Below are positions 8,266 to 15,720 of a stretch of 64,000 nucleotides of DNA, one piece after another. The first letter of the stretch is position 1; each line of letters begins with the position of its first letter. The translations under genes were made by a program, and so were the position numbers. This DNA is from Erysipelatoclostridium sp. An173 (lineage in GTDB: Bacteria > Bacillota_I > Bacilli_A > Erysipelotrichales > Coprobacillaceae): assembly GCF_002160495.1 (NCBI RefSeq), contig NZ_NFKR01000007.1:1-64000 (forward strand), in the 5' to 3' direction. The notes beneath the pieces were generated by a model that did not search any database, was not told the origin of the DNA, and saw nothing but the letters and a program-made list of their open reading frames with translations.

Positions 8266-8493
8266 ATGTTGAAAAAGGAGATTTAAAAGTTTTTATATTA
8301 TATTTTTGTTTTTATTGGTTTTGCAATGGATATGACATTGAAGATAAATTATTCATTTTCAATGTTAAGTATCTTTATAGGACAGATATTATGTAAAGAA
8401 AAATTAGATCAAATTACCAAATTAGATTACTTTTTAGGCTTAGTTGTTTTACCGGTGTTATTAAAATTATTTTTTAACTTATTACATAACTAA
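8266..8493 (+). pseudogene. small membrane protein interrupted by an in-frame TAA
   Basis: From the ATG at 8266, preceded by GGTGAAGG at 8249-8255, the frame reads six codons (MLKKEI), meets TAA at 8284-8286 and then stays open for 68 more codons to the TAA at 8491. The continuation (KFLYYIFVFIGF..., then ...YFLGLVVLPVLL...) contains two hydrophobic segments and a charged middle (KEKLDQITKLD), as expected for a small two-helix membrane protein of about 75 residues. Internal ATGs at 8326 and 8332 could start a shorter product but lack a good ribosome binding site. I recognise no family. A nonsense mutation is the simplest reading; chance openness in AT-rich DNA is the alternative. Confidence 0.4.
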
Positions 8494-8497
8494 CAAT

Positions 8498-8526
8498 AAA
8501 AAAATCCATAAGCACAACCTATGGAT
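8498..8526 (-). terminator. rho-independent terminator of the ferredoxin gene
   Basis: On the minus strand ATCCATA and TATGGAT (8520-8526 and 8504-8510) pair, followed by a run of T (plus-strand A run 8498-8504). Confidence 0.8.
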
Positions 8527-8538
8527 CTTAAAACTAAA

Positions 8539-8718
8539 TTATTCTTCTACAGAAATTGCTTCTACAGGGCAGCATTCTGCAGCTTCTTTAGCGCTATCGA
8601 TATCTCCTTCACCAACAACATGAGCTAATCCTTCGTCATTGATTTCAAAAATATCAGGTGCGATACCAGTGCAAGCACCACAACCGATGCAAGCATCACT
8701 TACTGTAATTTTAGCCAT
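8539..8718 (-). CDS. single-cluster [4Fe-4S] ferredoxin
   Basis: A 59-residue electron carrier, read from the CAT at 8716-8718. It has Cys10, Cys13 and Cys16 (CIGCGAC) and Cys50 followed by Pro (CCPVEAI), the ligand set of mono-cluster ferredoxins of the Thermotoga/Bacillus type. The second cluster of clostridial 2[4Fe-4S] ferredoxins is absent. The position after Cys16 that would hold a further Cys-Pro reads IAP. The protein is acidic. AGGAGGAATT precedes the start. It is a monocistronic unit with its own promoter and terminator, divergent from the gene at 8830. Its partner enzymes cannot be told from context. Confidence 0.95.
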   Translation of the reverse strand: MAKITVSDACIGCGACTGIAPDIFEINDEGLAHVVGEGDIDSAKEAAECCPVEAISVEE

Positions 8719-8740
8719 TATAATTCCTCCTTCTTTATCT

Positions 8741-8769
8741 ATTATAACTCAAAATAGTGTAATTTCCAA
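8741..8769 (-). promoter_or_regulatory. sigma-A-type promoter of the ferredoxin gene
   Basis: On the minus strand TTGGAA (8769-8764), a 17-bp spacer and TATAAT (8746-8741) lie 22 bp before the start codon. Confidence 0.7.
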
Positions 8770-8800
8770 TATTTATAAATAAATTACTAAAAAAGTATGT

Positions 8801-8806
8801 TATAAT
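8801..8806 (+). promoter_or_regulatory. -10 element upstream of the gene at 8830
   Basis: A perfect TATAAT lies 23 bp before the GTG start. No convincing -35 is seen at 17 bp. Confidence 0.4.
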
Positions 8807-8829
8807 GTACGACGAAAGGGTGATTTTAA

Positions 8830-9708
8830 GTGAATAATTCACGTGTAAATAAATATCGCGAATTAAGAGAAGGAATAAAAGAAGAAGTTGGAATAAACCG
8901 CGAAGGTACCGACGATAATGTTAATAATAGTAATTCAGTAGATGAAGATGATGATTTTTTATTATCAGTTAATCGGGCTTTTCGTAGTGAAAGAAAAGAA
9001 CCTGATATTGAAGATACTTTAACAGAAGCTAAAACTTTTGAACAAATGCAACGAGAAAGTAGTGAAGAAATTGATCGTGCTTTGCGCAGTGCCAAAGTTA
9101 GTGTAGGAAAAGCAGCGCATTATAATACCAGAATGGATATTTTAAATAAAATTCGAGAACCAGAAAAACAAGTAGTACGTTTAAATAAATTCGATAATGT
9201 TAGTACTTCACAATTTTCAAAGGGATTTTTTGTAAATGGTGATGATGAGGAGCTAATTGATGAAATTAGTGATAAATCAGAAAAGAAGAAGATGACTTTG
9301 ATGGAACGTTTAGCTAGTATGTCACCAGAAGAAGATGCTAAAAAAGCAAAGTTGATCATGGAAGAAGAAAACGTTTTTGAAGATGAGGAAGAAAACGAAG
9401 AACTAGATGAAGTAACAGAACCGGTTTTAGAACAGACTAAATCTTTAGAAGAAATGTTAAAACAAATAAAAGAAAAAGATCAACGTGAAGTGGAAAAAGT
9501 TTTAAAACAAAAAGAAATGACAACAAGCCAGCGAATAATTAAAGAGGAAACTGTTGAAACAGATTTAGATGAAGAAAGCGAAGAAATAGAAGAAAATAAT
9601 AATGATAAAGGTGATCGAGTAGCGACAATTTTAAACTATATTATTATCTTTTTAGTTATTGTATTTGTTGGTTTATGTGGTATGATAGGGTACCAGATAT
9701 TCTTTTAA
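8830..9708 (+). CDS. acidic coiled-coil protein with C-terminal membrane anchor, function unknown
   Basis: A 292-residue protein starting with GTG at 8830 after AAAGGGTGA. It is very rich in Glu, Asp and Lys, with long predicted helical stretches (about 60-110 and 165-255) and no sign of an enzyme motif. A single hydrophobic segment at the very end (LNYIIIFLVIVFVGLCGMIG, about 267-286) makes it a tail-anchored or C-terminally anchored protein with its bulk in the cytoplasm. It stands between the ferredoxin and the cmk-der-gpsA genes, with its own terminator. I do not recognise the family. A scaffold or division-associated role would be a guess. Confidence 0.75.
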   Translation: MNNSRVNKYRELREGIKEEVGINREGTDDNVNNSNSVDEDDDFLLSVNRAFRSERKEPDIEDTLTEAKTFEQMQRESSEEIDRALRSAKVSVGKAAHYNTRMDILNKIREPEKQVVRLNKFDNVSTSQFSKGFFVNGDDEELIDEISDKSEKKKMTLMERLASMSPEEDAKKAKLIMEEENVFEDEEENEELDEVTEPVLEQTKSLEEMLKQIKEKDQREVEKVLKQKEMTTSQRIIKEETVETDLDEESEEIEENNNDKGDRVATILNYIIIFLVIVFVGLCGMIGYQIFF

Positions 9709-9732
9709 ACTAAGGACCACCTTAGTTTTTTT
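9707..9732 (+). terminator. rho-independent terminator
   Basis: AAACTAAG (9707-9714) pairs with CTTAGTTT (9721-9728) around GACCAC, running into a T tract. It overlaps the preceding stop codon. Confidence 0.8.
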
Positions 9733-9755
9733 AAAGAAATGGAGGTTTTTATTAT

Positions 9756-10424
9756 ATGAAAAAGATTTCAATTGCAATTGATGGACCAAGTGCAGCTGGA
9801 AAAAGTACAATTGCGAAAATTGTTGCTAAAAAACTTGATTATGTGTATATTGATACCGGTGCGATGTATCGATGTGTAGGATATTATTGTTTAGAAAATA
9901 ATGTTGATTTACATGATGAAAATGCTGTGACTCAAGCACTTGATAACATAAAAATAGAAATGAATAGTGCTAATCAGGTTTTTTTAAACCAGGAAGATGT
10001 TAGTGCTAAAATTCGCCATGATCGTATCTCAATGGCTGCAAGTGTTGTTTCCGCTTATCAGGAAGTTAGAAACTTTTTGGTTTTACAACAAAGACAAATG
10101 GCTAGTCAAGGCGGTGTGATTTTAGATGGTCGTGATATTGGGACAGTTGTTTTACCAGATGCACAGTTGAAAATATATCAAGTTGCTAGTAGTAAAACTA
10201 GAGCTAAAAGACGTTATTTAGAAAATTTACAACGTGGCTTAGAAGCTGATTTAGATACTATCCAAAAAGAAATTGAACAGCGCGATTATCAAGATATGCA
10301 TCGTAAAATATCACCATTAAAAAAAGCAGATGATGCAATTGAAATCGATACTTCTGATTTAAGTTTAGAAGAAGTCGTAGATAAAGTGATGGAATTAGTT
10401 ATTCAAAAACAAAAGGAGGGATAA
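9756..10424 (+). CDS. cmk: cytidylate kinase
   Basis: Phosphorylates CMP and dCMP with ATP. It has 222 residues. The P-loop [11 protein letters not shown] at about 8-18 is typical of Cmk, as are YIDTGAMYR (about 32-40), [13 protein letters not shown] (about 128-140) and the [10 protein letters not shown] lid. ATGGAGG lies 11 bp before the ATG. Only one base separates its stop from der, forming the cmk-der-gpsA operon. In Bacillus rpsA (ypfD) usually lies between cmk and der; it is missing here. Confidence 0.97.
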   Translation: MKKISIAIDGPSAAGKSTIAKIVAKKLDYVYIDTGAMYRCVGYYCLENNVDLHDENAVTQALDNIKIEMNSANQVFLNQEDVSAKIRHDRISMAASVVSAYQEVRNFLVLQQRQMASQGGVILDGRDIGTVVLPDAQLKIYQVASSKTRAKRRYLENLQRGLEADLDTIQKEIEQRDYQDMHRKISPLKKADDAIEIDTSDLSLEEVVDKVMELVIQKQKEG

Positions 10425-10425
10425 A

Positions 10426-11730
10426 ATGGCTGGAATTGTTGCTATTGTCGGAAGAGCTAATGTTGGAAAATCAACGATTTTTAATCGAATTGTTGGTGAA
10501 AGAATTTCCATAGTTGAAGATGTTGCTGGGGTAACTCGAGATCGTATTTATGCTACGGCATCATGGTTAACTAAAGAATTTCGAGTTATTGATACCGGTG
10601 GAATCGAATTAGAAAATGCTTCTTTTACTGCCCAAATTAAAATGCAGGCAGAAATTGCTATTGAAGAAGCTGATTTGATTGTTTTTGTTGTCAATGGTCG
10701 TGAAGGTATTACTCGTGAAGATGAATATGTTGCTCGATTATTACAGAAATCAAGAAAGCCAGTTTTATTAGCTGTTAATAAAATAGATGATGAATCTTAT
10801 AAAGATAATATTTATGAATTTTATAATTTAGGAATTGGTGATCCAATACCAGTTTCTGGAAGTCATGGAATTGGAATCGGTGATTTATTAGATGAAATTA
10901 TTAAACAGCTGGATTTTACAGAAGATGAATTTGATGATGATGAAATTCGTTTTTCAATTATTGGTCGTCCTAATGTTGGGAAATCTTCACTTACTAATGC
11001 TATTTTAGGTGAAGAAAGAGTAATTGTTTCTGATGTTGCTGGAACTACTCGTGATGCAATCGATACGGTTTTTGAAAAAGATGGTCAAAAATATCGAGTT
11101 GTCGATACTGCGGGAATGAGAAAAAAAGGAAAAGTTTATGAAAATATTGAAAAATATTCAATTATTAGAGCAATGTCAGCAATTGAAAAAAGTGACGTTA
11201 TTATTGTAGTTGTTGATGCTGATGTTGGTATCATTGACCAGGATAAACATGTTGCTGGATATGCTCATGAAGCTGGTAAAGGTGTCATCTTGGTTGTTAA
11301 TAAATGGGATTTAGTTACCAAAGATGATAAAACAATGAATAAGATGGAAAAAGAATTGCGCAGTCAATTTAAATATCTAGATTATGCAAGAATTATTTTT
11401 ATCTCTGCTAAAACTCATCAGCGTGTAAATCAGTTATTCCCATTAATACAAGAAGCTTATTTAAATTCACATAAACGTGTTCAAACAAGTGTTTTAAACG
11501 ATGTTTTAGTAGATGCTCAAGCAATTAATCCAACTACTACTTTTAATGGGGGACGTTTAAAAATATTTTATGCTAATCAAGTAAGTATTTGTCCGCCAAC
11601 ATTTGTATTGTTTGTAAATGATCCTCAATATATGCATTTTAGTTATAAACGATATTTAGAAAATCGCTTAAGAGAATCATTTGGTTTTGAAGGAACACCA
11701 ATACATATTATTTGTCGTAAACGGGATTAA
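10426..11730 (+). CDS. der: ribosome-associated GTPase Der (EngA)
   Basis: An essential GTPase of 50S subunit assembly, 434 residues. It has two consecutive G domains: G1 GRANVGKST at about 8-16 with DTGG, and a second GRPNVGKSS at about 181 with DTAGM and NKWD. The C-terminal KH-like domain covers about 350-434. The length matches the family (about 436). The start follows AAGGAGG inside the end of cmk. gpsA follows after 16 bp, the usual Firmicutes order. Confidence 0.98.
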   Translation: MAGIVAIVGRANVGKSTIFNRIVGERISIVEDVAGVTRDRIYATASWLTKEFRVIDTGGIELENASFTAQIKMQAEIAIEEADLIVFVVNGREGITREDEYVARLLQKSRKPVLLAVNKIDDESYKDNIYEFYNLGIGDPIPVSGSHGIGIGDLLDEIIKQLDFTEDEFDDDEIRFSIIGRPNVGKSSLTNAILGEERVIVSDVAGTTRDAIDTVFEKDGQKYRVVDTAGMRKKGKVYENIEKYSIIRAMSAIEKSDVIIVVVDADVGIIDQDKHVAGYAHEAGKGVILVVNKWDLVTKDDKTMNKMEKELRSQFKYLDYARIIFISAKTHQRVNQLFPLIQEAYLNSHKRVQTSVLNDVLVDAQAINPTTTFNGGRLKIFYANQVSICPPTFVLFVNDPQYMHFSYKRYLENRLRESFGFEGTPIHIICRKRD

Positions 11731-11746
11731 GTAAGGAAGTGAGAAA

Positions 11747-12751
11747 ATGAGTAAAATTGCAGTATTAGGGACAGGTAGCTGGGCAACTGCCTTAAGTAGA
11801 GTTTTAGTTGATAATCAAAATGAAATTATGATGTATGGAATCGAACAAAGCCAAATCGATGACATAAATCTTAATCATCAAAATCAAGCGTTTTTTAAAG
11901 ATGTATATTTAGAAAATGAAATTCAGGCTACAAATAATTTAGAAGAAGCATTAAAGGACATGGATTATTTATTAATAACTATTCCTACTCAATATGTAAA
12001 AGAAACATTAGAAAAAGTTAAACCATATATTAAAAAGAAAATAACAGTTATAAATGCAGCTAAGGGGTTTGACTTAGGAACAAACATGCGGATGTCTGAT
12101 ACAATTCGTAGTGTTTTAGATGAAAGCTTAATTAATCCAGTAGTTTCTTTGATTGGGCCTAGCCACGCTGAAGAAGTTGTAATTAGAATGTTAACAACTG
12201 TATGTGCTGTTTCGCTAGATGATGAAATGGCCCGTGATGTGCAAATGTTATTCTCTAATGATTATTTTAGAGTTTATCGTTTAAACGATGAAGTAGGAGC
12301 TGAATATGGGGTAGCAATAAAAAATGTTATTGCTGTAGCTGCTGGCGTTTTAAGTGGTTTAGGATATGGTGATAATACTAAAGCAGCATTAATTACTCGT
12401 GGTTTGGCTGAAATGGTTCGTTATGGAACTAAAAAAGGCGGTCGTTTAGAAACATACATGGGATTAACAGGTGTAGGAGATTTGATCGTCACATGTTCAT
12501 CAATTCATTCTCGAAATTTTCAAGCTGGTTTGGAAATTGGCAAAAATAATGATGCTCGTTCTTTTATGAAAAATAATAAAAAGACTTGTGAAGGAATTAG
12601 AACTTGTCGTGTTATTTATGAAGATGCTAAGAAATATCCTGATATTGAATTACCGATAATTAATGCGATTTATAATGTTTTATACAACAATCATGAACCT
12701 AAACGGGAAATACAACAATTAATGCGTCGGGAATTAAAAATCGAAGGGTAA
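11747..12751 (+). CDS. gpsA: glycerol-3-phosphate dehydrogenase [NAD(P)+]
   Basis: Makes sn-glycerol 3-phosphate from dihydroxyacetone phosphate for phospholipid synthesis. It has 334 residues. The N-terminal Rossmann motif is LGTGSWATALSRVL (about 6-19). The catalytic-domain signatures IGPSHAEEV, AIKNVIAVAAG (with the catalytic Lys) and TGVGDLIVTCSS are all present. Its ribosome binding site, AAGGAAG, lies just after the der stop. It is the last gene of cmk-der-gpsA. The spoVIF gene follows after 39 bp and may be read separately during sporulation. Confidence 0.98.
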   Translation: MSKIAVLGTGSWATALSRVLVDNQNEIMMYGIEQSQIDDINLNHQNQAFFKDVYLENEIQATNNLEEALKDMDYLLITIPTQYVKETLEKVKPYIKKKITVINAAKGFDLGTNMRMSDTIRSVLDESLINPVVSLIGPSHAEEVVIRMLTTVCAVSLDDEMARDVQMLFSNDYFRVYRLNDEVGAEYGVAIKNVIAVAAGVLSGLGYGDNTKAALITRGLAEMVRYGTKKGGRLETYMGLTGVGDLIVTCSSIHSRNFQAGLEIGKNNDARSFMKNNKKTCEGIRTCRVIYEDAKKYPDIELPIINAIYNVLYNNHEPKREIQQLMRRELKIEG

Positions 12752-12777
12752 CGTTATTTAATTATTTTCATATTATA
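12751..12777 (+). promoter_or_regulatory. possible sigma-K-type promoter of spoVIF
   Basis: CATATTATA at 12769-12777 fits the SigK -10 (CATANNNTA), with an AC at 12751-12752 16 bp upstream as the minimal -35. This is a short, degenerate motif, so treat it as a hypothesis. Confidence 0.3.
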
Positions 12778-12790
12778 TAGTGGTGATAAT

Positions 12791-13033
12791 ATGAAAGATG
12801 AAGATATTTTTTTAGATAAAGTAGTAAAAAAGACTAACGTCAATAAAGGGGAAATTTTAAAACTGGCTAATGATTTGCAAACTAAAGATTTAAATAATGA
12901 AAATGATATTCGTGAATTTATTTTAAGTGTTGCTAAAGTGACAAATAAGTCGATTAGTCCAAGTAAAGTTGATAAATTAGTATCAATGATCAAGAATAAT
13001 AAAGTTCCTCGAGATATTGATCGAATGGTTTAG
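12791..13033 (+). CDS. spoVIF: stage VI sporulation protein F
   Basis: An 80-residue charged helical protein. It starts MKDEDIFLDKVVKKTNVNK, then has EILKLANDLQ, a middle DIREFILSVAKVTNKSIS and a C-terminal VPRDIDRM. This pattern (KVxxKTxVxKxDILKLA and a final P-x-D-I) is that of the SpoVIF family, needed in Bacillus for assembly of spore coat proteins late in the mother cell. The start has GGTGATA just upstream. It follows gpsA but may have its own late-sporulation promoter. The family call rests on recalled pattern, not on a search. Confidence 0.75.
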   Translation: MKDEDIFLDKVVKKTNVNKGEILKLANDLQTKDLNNENDIREFILSVAKVTNKSISPSKVDKLVSMIKNNKVPRDIDRMV

Positions 13034-13075
13034 ACAATGTATTAAAATAAACGATAAAAACAAATATTTTTTGTG

Positions 13076-13104
13076 TTGACTTATGGTATTATTTTATATA
13101 TAAT
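13076..13104 (+). promoter_or_regulatory. sigma-A-type promoter of yceD-rpmF
   Basis: TTGACT (13076-13081) and TATAAT (13099-13104) have exact 17-bp spacing, 30 bp before the yceD start. A near-consensus promoter, as expected for a ribosomal protein gene. Confidence 0.85.
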
Positions 13105-13134
13105 TGTCATTGCGGTTATGGAAAGGTGATTATT

Positions 13135-13644
13135 TTGAAATACAATTTACAATGGATTGTTAAGCATCACGGAAAATTTGATTTTGAAGAAGGAATTACT
13201 TTTCCTTCAGAGGTGTTTGACCAGTATACTCAAATTAATGACTTGAAGGACATTATTGTTTCAGGAACCGGAAATCTTGATTCAAATGATAGACGCCTTT
13301 ATGTTGATCTTAATATTAAAGGAACGATGATTCTTCCTTGTGCACTTACATTAGAAGATGTTGAGTATCCTTTTGAAATTAATTCAACCGAGGTGTTTGC
13401 TTTTGAAAAACCTGATCCCTTAGAGGATGTTCATGAGGTAAAAAAAGATATTGTCGATCTTACACCGGTGGTATTTGAAAACATTATGTTAGAAGTACCA
13501 ATGCGTGTAGTTAAAGACGACGCTAATATTAAATCTGAAGGAAAAGGTTGGAGAATATTAGATAACAGTGCTAGTGATACCAATGATGAAGATTACATTG
13601 ATCCTAGGTTAGCTAAGTTGAAAGATTATTTTAAAGATAAATAG
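13135..13644 (+). CDS. yceD: YceD/DUF177 family protein (23S rRNA accumulation)
   Basis: A 169-residue acidic protein. It contains the DUF177 pattern around GTMILPCALTLEDVEYPF (about 62-79), with the characteristic Cys, and the late acidic DLTPVVFENIMLEVPM helix. The family sits upstream of rpmF almost everywhere and is implicated in 23S rRNA accumulation in Escherichia coli and plants. I take the TTG at 13135 as the start because AAAGG lies 8 bp before it. A GTG 9 bp earlier overlaps that site and is less likely. Its stop is 12 bp before rpmF. Confidence 0.85.
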   Translation: MKYNLQWIVKHHGKFDFEEGITFPSEVFDQYTQINDLKDIIVSGTGNLDSNDRRLYVDLNIKGTMILPCALTLEDVEYPFEINSTEVFAFEKPDPLEDVHEVKKDIVDLTPVVFENIMLEVPMRVVKDDANIKSEGKGWRILDNSASDTNDEDYIDPRLAKLKDYFKDK

Positions 13645-13656
13645 GAGGTTATACTG

Positions 13657-13824
13657 ATGGCAGTACCATTTAGAAGAGTTTCAAGTACAAGAAGAAATAA
13701 GAGAAGAACTCATGACAAACTTTCAGCACCAGCTGTAGTTGTATGTCCTGAGTGCGGTGAATACAAATTATCACATCGTGTTTGTAAACACTGCGGTACT
13801 TATAAAGGTCAAAAAGTTTTATAA
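13657..13824 (+). CDS. rpmF: 50S ribosomal protein L32
   Basis: A 55-residue zinc-ribbon L32. It starts [17 protein letters not shown] and has two CxxC pairs (Cys30/33 in CPECG and Cys43/46 in CKHCG), so this is the zinc-binding form rather than the Cys-free paralogue. AGGAGGTT precedes the ATG. It is co-transcribed with yceD from the promoter at 13076 and ends at the strong terminator at 13841. Confidence 0.97.
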   Translation: MAVPFRRVSSTRRNKRRTHDKLSAPAVVVCPECGEYKLSHRVCKHCGTYKGQKVL

Positions 13825-13840
13825 AATTTGTTTTTAGCGG

Positions 13841-13868
13841 ACACTATCATTTATTGATAGTGTTTTTT
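13841..13868 (+). terminator. rho-independent terminator of yceD-rpmF
   Basis: ACACTATCA (13841-13849) pairs with TGATAGTGT (13855-13863), followed by six T. Confidence 0.92.
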
Positions 13869-13889
13869 GTTTATAATAGAAATTTATGT

Positions 13890-13928
13890 GAAAAAAACGG
13901 CTATTTTTGATGATTAGCCGTTTTTTTC
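13890..13928. terminator. second, symmetrical terminator-like hairpin before mraZ
   Basis: GAAAAAAACGGCTA (13890-13903) pairs with TAGCCGTTTTTTTC (13915-13928). The A tract on the left and T tract on the right make it a possible terminator on either strand. It insulates the mraZ promoter from upstream transcription. Confidence 0.75.
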
Positions 13929-13954
13929 ATTAATAACAAAAATCACAAAAATGC

Positions 13955-13983
13955 TATACAAAAGATTAAATACAGTATATAAT
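13955..13983 (+). promoter_or_regulatory. promoter of the mraZ-rsmH-ftsL-pbp operon
   Basis: TATACA (13955-13960) and TATAAT (13978-13983) are 17 bp apart. The MraZ repeats begin 2 bp after the -10, so the operator covers the start point. Confidence 0.7.
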
Positions 13984-13985
13984 AA

Positions 13986-14030
13986 GTGGTAAGAAGTGTT
14001 AAATCGTGTTAGAGAGTGTTAAGAAGTGGG
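13986..14030 (+). promoter_or_regulatory. MraZ operator: five direct repeats at 10-bp spacing
   Basis: The five-base unit GTGKK occurs at 13986 (GTGGT), 13996 (GTGTT), 14006 (GTGTT), 14016 (GTGTT) and 14026 (GTGGG), each separated by exactly 5 bp. MraZ of other bacteria binds short G-rich repeats (TGGGN in E. coli, AAAGTG[T/G] in mycoplasmas) with the same helical spacing and represses its own operon. The array lies between the -10 and the mraZ start at 14040. Confidence 0.85.
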
Positions 14031-14039
14031 TGATAAATA

Positions 14040-14477
14040 ATGTTTATGGGGCAATTTAAGCATAACATCGACGCCAAAGGGCGTCTTATTATTCCCTCAA
14101 AATTAAGAGAACAATGTGGGGATAGTGTTGTTATTACCCGTGGACTTGATGGCTGTCTAGCGTTATACACAATTGATGGATGGAATGAATATTATGAAAA
14201 ACTTCATAAATTGCCCACTACTAAAAGACAAGCTCGTGATTATGTCAGGATTGTAACTTCAATGGCTGACGAACTTGTTTTTGATAAACTTGGTAGAGTT
14301 AATATCTCATCATTTTTGCGTAAAGAAGCTAATTTAGAAAAAGAATGTATGATTATCGGAGCTGGTGATCATGTGGAAATCTGGAACAAAGATCGGTGGG
14401 ATAGTTATTATGATAGTAAAAAAGATAGTTTTGATGATATTTGTGAATCTTTAGATGATTTTGATTTTGATTTATAG
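14040..14477 (+). CDS. mraZ: transcriptional regulator MraZ
   Basis: A 145-residue regulator of the division and cell-wall cluster, built from two AbrB-like SpoVT/MazE-type halves. The N-terminal half reads MFMGQFKHNIDAKGRLIIPSK, and the second half repeats the pattern as ELVFDKLGRVNISSFLR (about 80-96), each with the conserved D-x-K/L-GR. The start matches the MFMG consensus. The protein probably binds the five-repeat array just upstream. rsmH follows after 9 bp. Confidence 0.97.
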   Translation: MFMGQFKHNIDAKGRLIIPSKLREQCGDSVVITRGLDGCLALYTIDGWNEYYEKLHKLPTTKRQARDYVRIVTSMADELVFDKLGRVNISSFLRKEANLEKECMIIGAGDHVEIWNKDRWDSYYDSKKDSFDDICESLDDFDFDL

Positions 14478-14486
14478 GAGAGAAAA

Positions 14487-15431
14487 ATGTTTGATCATGT
14501 AACAGTATTATTGAACGAAGCAGTAGAAGGCTTAAATATAAAAGAAGATGGGATTTACGTTGATTGCACTTTAGGTGGAGCCGGACACAGTATGGCAATT
14601 TTAAAACAGCTTACTTCGGGACATCTATATTGTTTTGATCAAGATCAAATGGCTATTGATGCAGCTAAATCGCGATTAGAAGCAATTGGTGATAATTTTA
14701 CGATTTTTTATTCTAATTTTGTGAATTTAAAAGAGATGCTAGCTAGTGAAAATGTCACTAAAGTTGATGGAATAATTTTTGATTTGGGTGTATCATCACC
14801 ACAATTTGACACTGGAGAACGAGGTTTTAGTTATAATCATGATGCTCGTTTGGATATGCGTATGGATAAATCTAATGATTTAGATGCATATAAAATAGTT
14901 AATACGTGGTCCTATGAACAAATAGTAGAAATTTTATACAAATATGCTGATGAAAAGTTTGCTAAACAAATAGCACGTAAGATTGAACAAAAGCGAAAGA
15001 TTAAACCGATTGAAACAACATTTGAACTTGTTGAGGTTATTAAAGACGCTTTACCAGCTTCAGTGTTACGTAAAAAAGGACATCCAGCTAAAAAAACTTT
15101 TCAGGCACTGAGAATTGCAGTAAATGATGAGTTAAATGTATTTGATAAAGCATTAAAAGATGCGTTAGATATCTTAAACGTTAATGGAAGAATTGCAGTA
15201 ATTACTTTCCATAGTTTAGAAGATAAGATTTGTAAATATACATTTAACGACGTGACTAAATTAAAAGATGTGCCGGCGGGGTTACCGGTAATCCCGGATT
15301 ATTTACAGCCAAAGTTTAAATTGGTAAATAAAAAACCAATCGTCGCAAGTAAAGCTGAACTGGCTGTTAATCATCGGGCTCATTCAGCGAAACTTAGAAT
15401 AATTGAAAGGGTGGTCGAAAATGAAGCATAA
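14487..15431 (+). CDS. rsmH: 16S rRNA (cytosine-1402-N4)-methyltransferase
   Basis: A 314-residue SAM-dependent enzyme that methylates N4 of C1402 in the 16S rRNA decoding centre. It starts [18 protein letters not shown] motif I is [12 protein letters not shown] (about 23-34). The signatures [30 protein letters not shown] and [13 protein letters not shown] are intact. AGGAGAG precedes the ATG. It overlaps ftsL by 11 bp. It is the second gene of the mraZ operon. Confidence 0.98.
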   Translation: MFDHVTVLLNEAVEGLNIKEDGIYVDCTLGGAGHSMAILKQLTSGHLYCFDQDQMAIDAAKSRLEAIGDNFTIFYSNFVNLKEMLASENVTKVDGIIFDLGVSSPQFDTGERGFSYNHDARLDMRMDKSNDLDAYKIVNTWSYEQIVEILYKYADEKFAKQIARKIEQKRKIKPIETTFELVEVIKDALPASVLRKKGHPAKKTFQALRIAVNDELNVFDKALKDALDILNVNGRIAVITFHSLEDKICKYTFNDVTKLKDVPAGLPVIPDYLQPKFKLVNKKPIVASKAELAVNHRAHSAKLRIIERVVENEA

Positions 15432-15720
15432 AAAAAGAAGAACTAAATTTGAAGCTTTTTCACAAAGATTTTTAATAATAACAATGGTTATTTTTGTTTT
15501 TGGAATTATTGGTGTTAAATCAATGGAATCAAAATATAATCGTGATATTCAGGTTTTACAAAGCGATATTCAAAAAGCACAAAATGACATTGATAGTTTA
15601 GAAATGCAAAAACAAGAGTTAGCATCTTTTTCTAGATTAAATGCAGTTGCTAGCCAAAAAGGGTATACATATAGTAATGATGCTGTAGCCGCCTCTAATG
15701 CAGCATCGGTAAATGAATAA
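15421..15720 (+). CDS. ftsL: FtsL-like cell division protein
   Basis: A 99-residue bitopic membrane protein: a basic N-terminus (KHKKRRTK), one membrane segment (about 18-37, [15 protein letters not shown]) and an external leucine-zipper-like coiled coil (about 45-80). Sequence is poorly conserved in this family, so the call rests on topology, size and position between rsmH and the division PBP. AAAGGGTGG lies before the ATG at 15421, an upstream codon in frame being less well placed. It overlaps rsmH by 11 bp and shares TAATG with the PBP gene, so the three are translationally coupled. Confidence 0.85.
   Translation: MKHKKRRTKFEAFSQRFLIITMVIFVFGIIGVKSMESKYNRDIQVLQSDIQKAQNDIDSLEMQKQELASFSRLNAVASQKGYTYSNDAVAASNAASVNE

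Noticed and set aside
8259-8392. A 44-codon frame starting at 8259 as the real small gene before the ferredoxin.
   Set aside because: It ends early and has a less natural hydrophobic pattern than the frame starting at 8266, which continues to 8493 after one stop codon.
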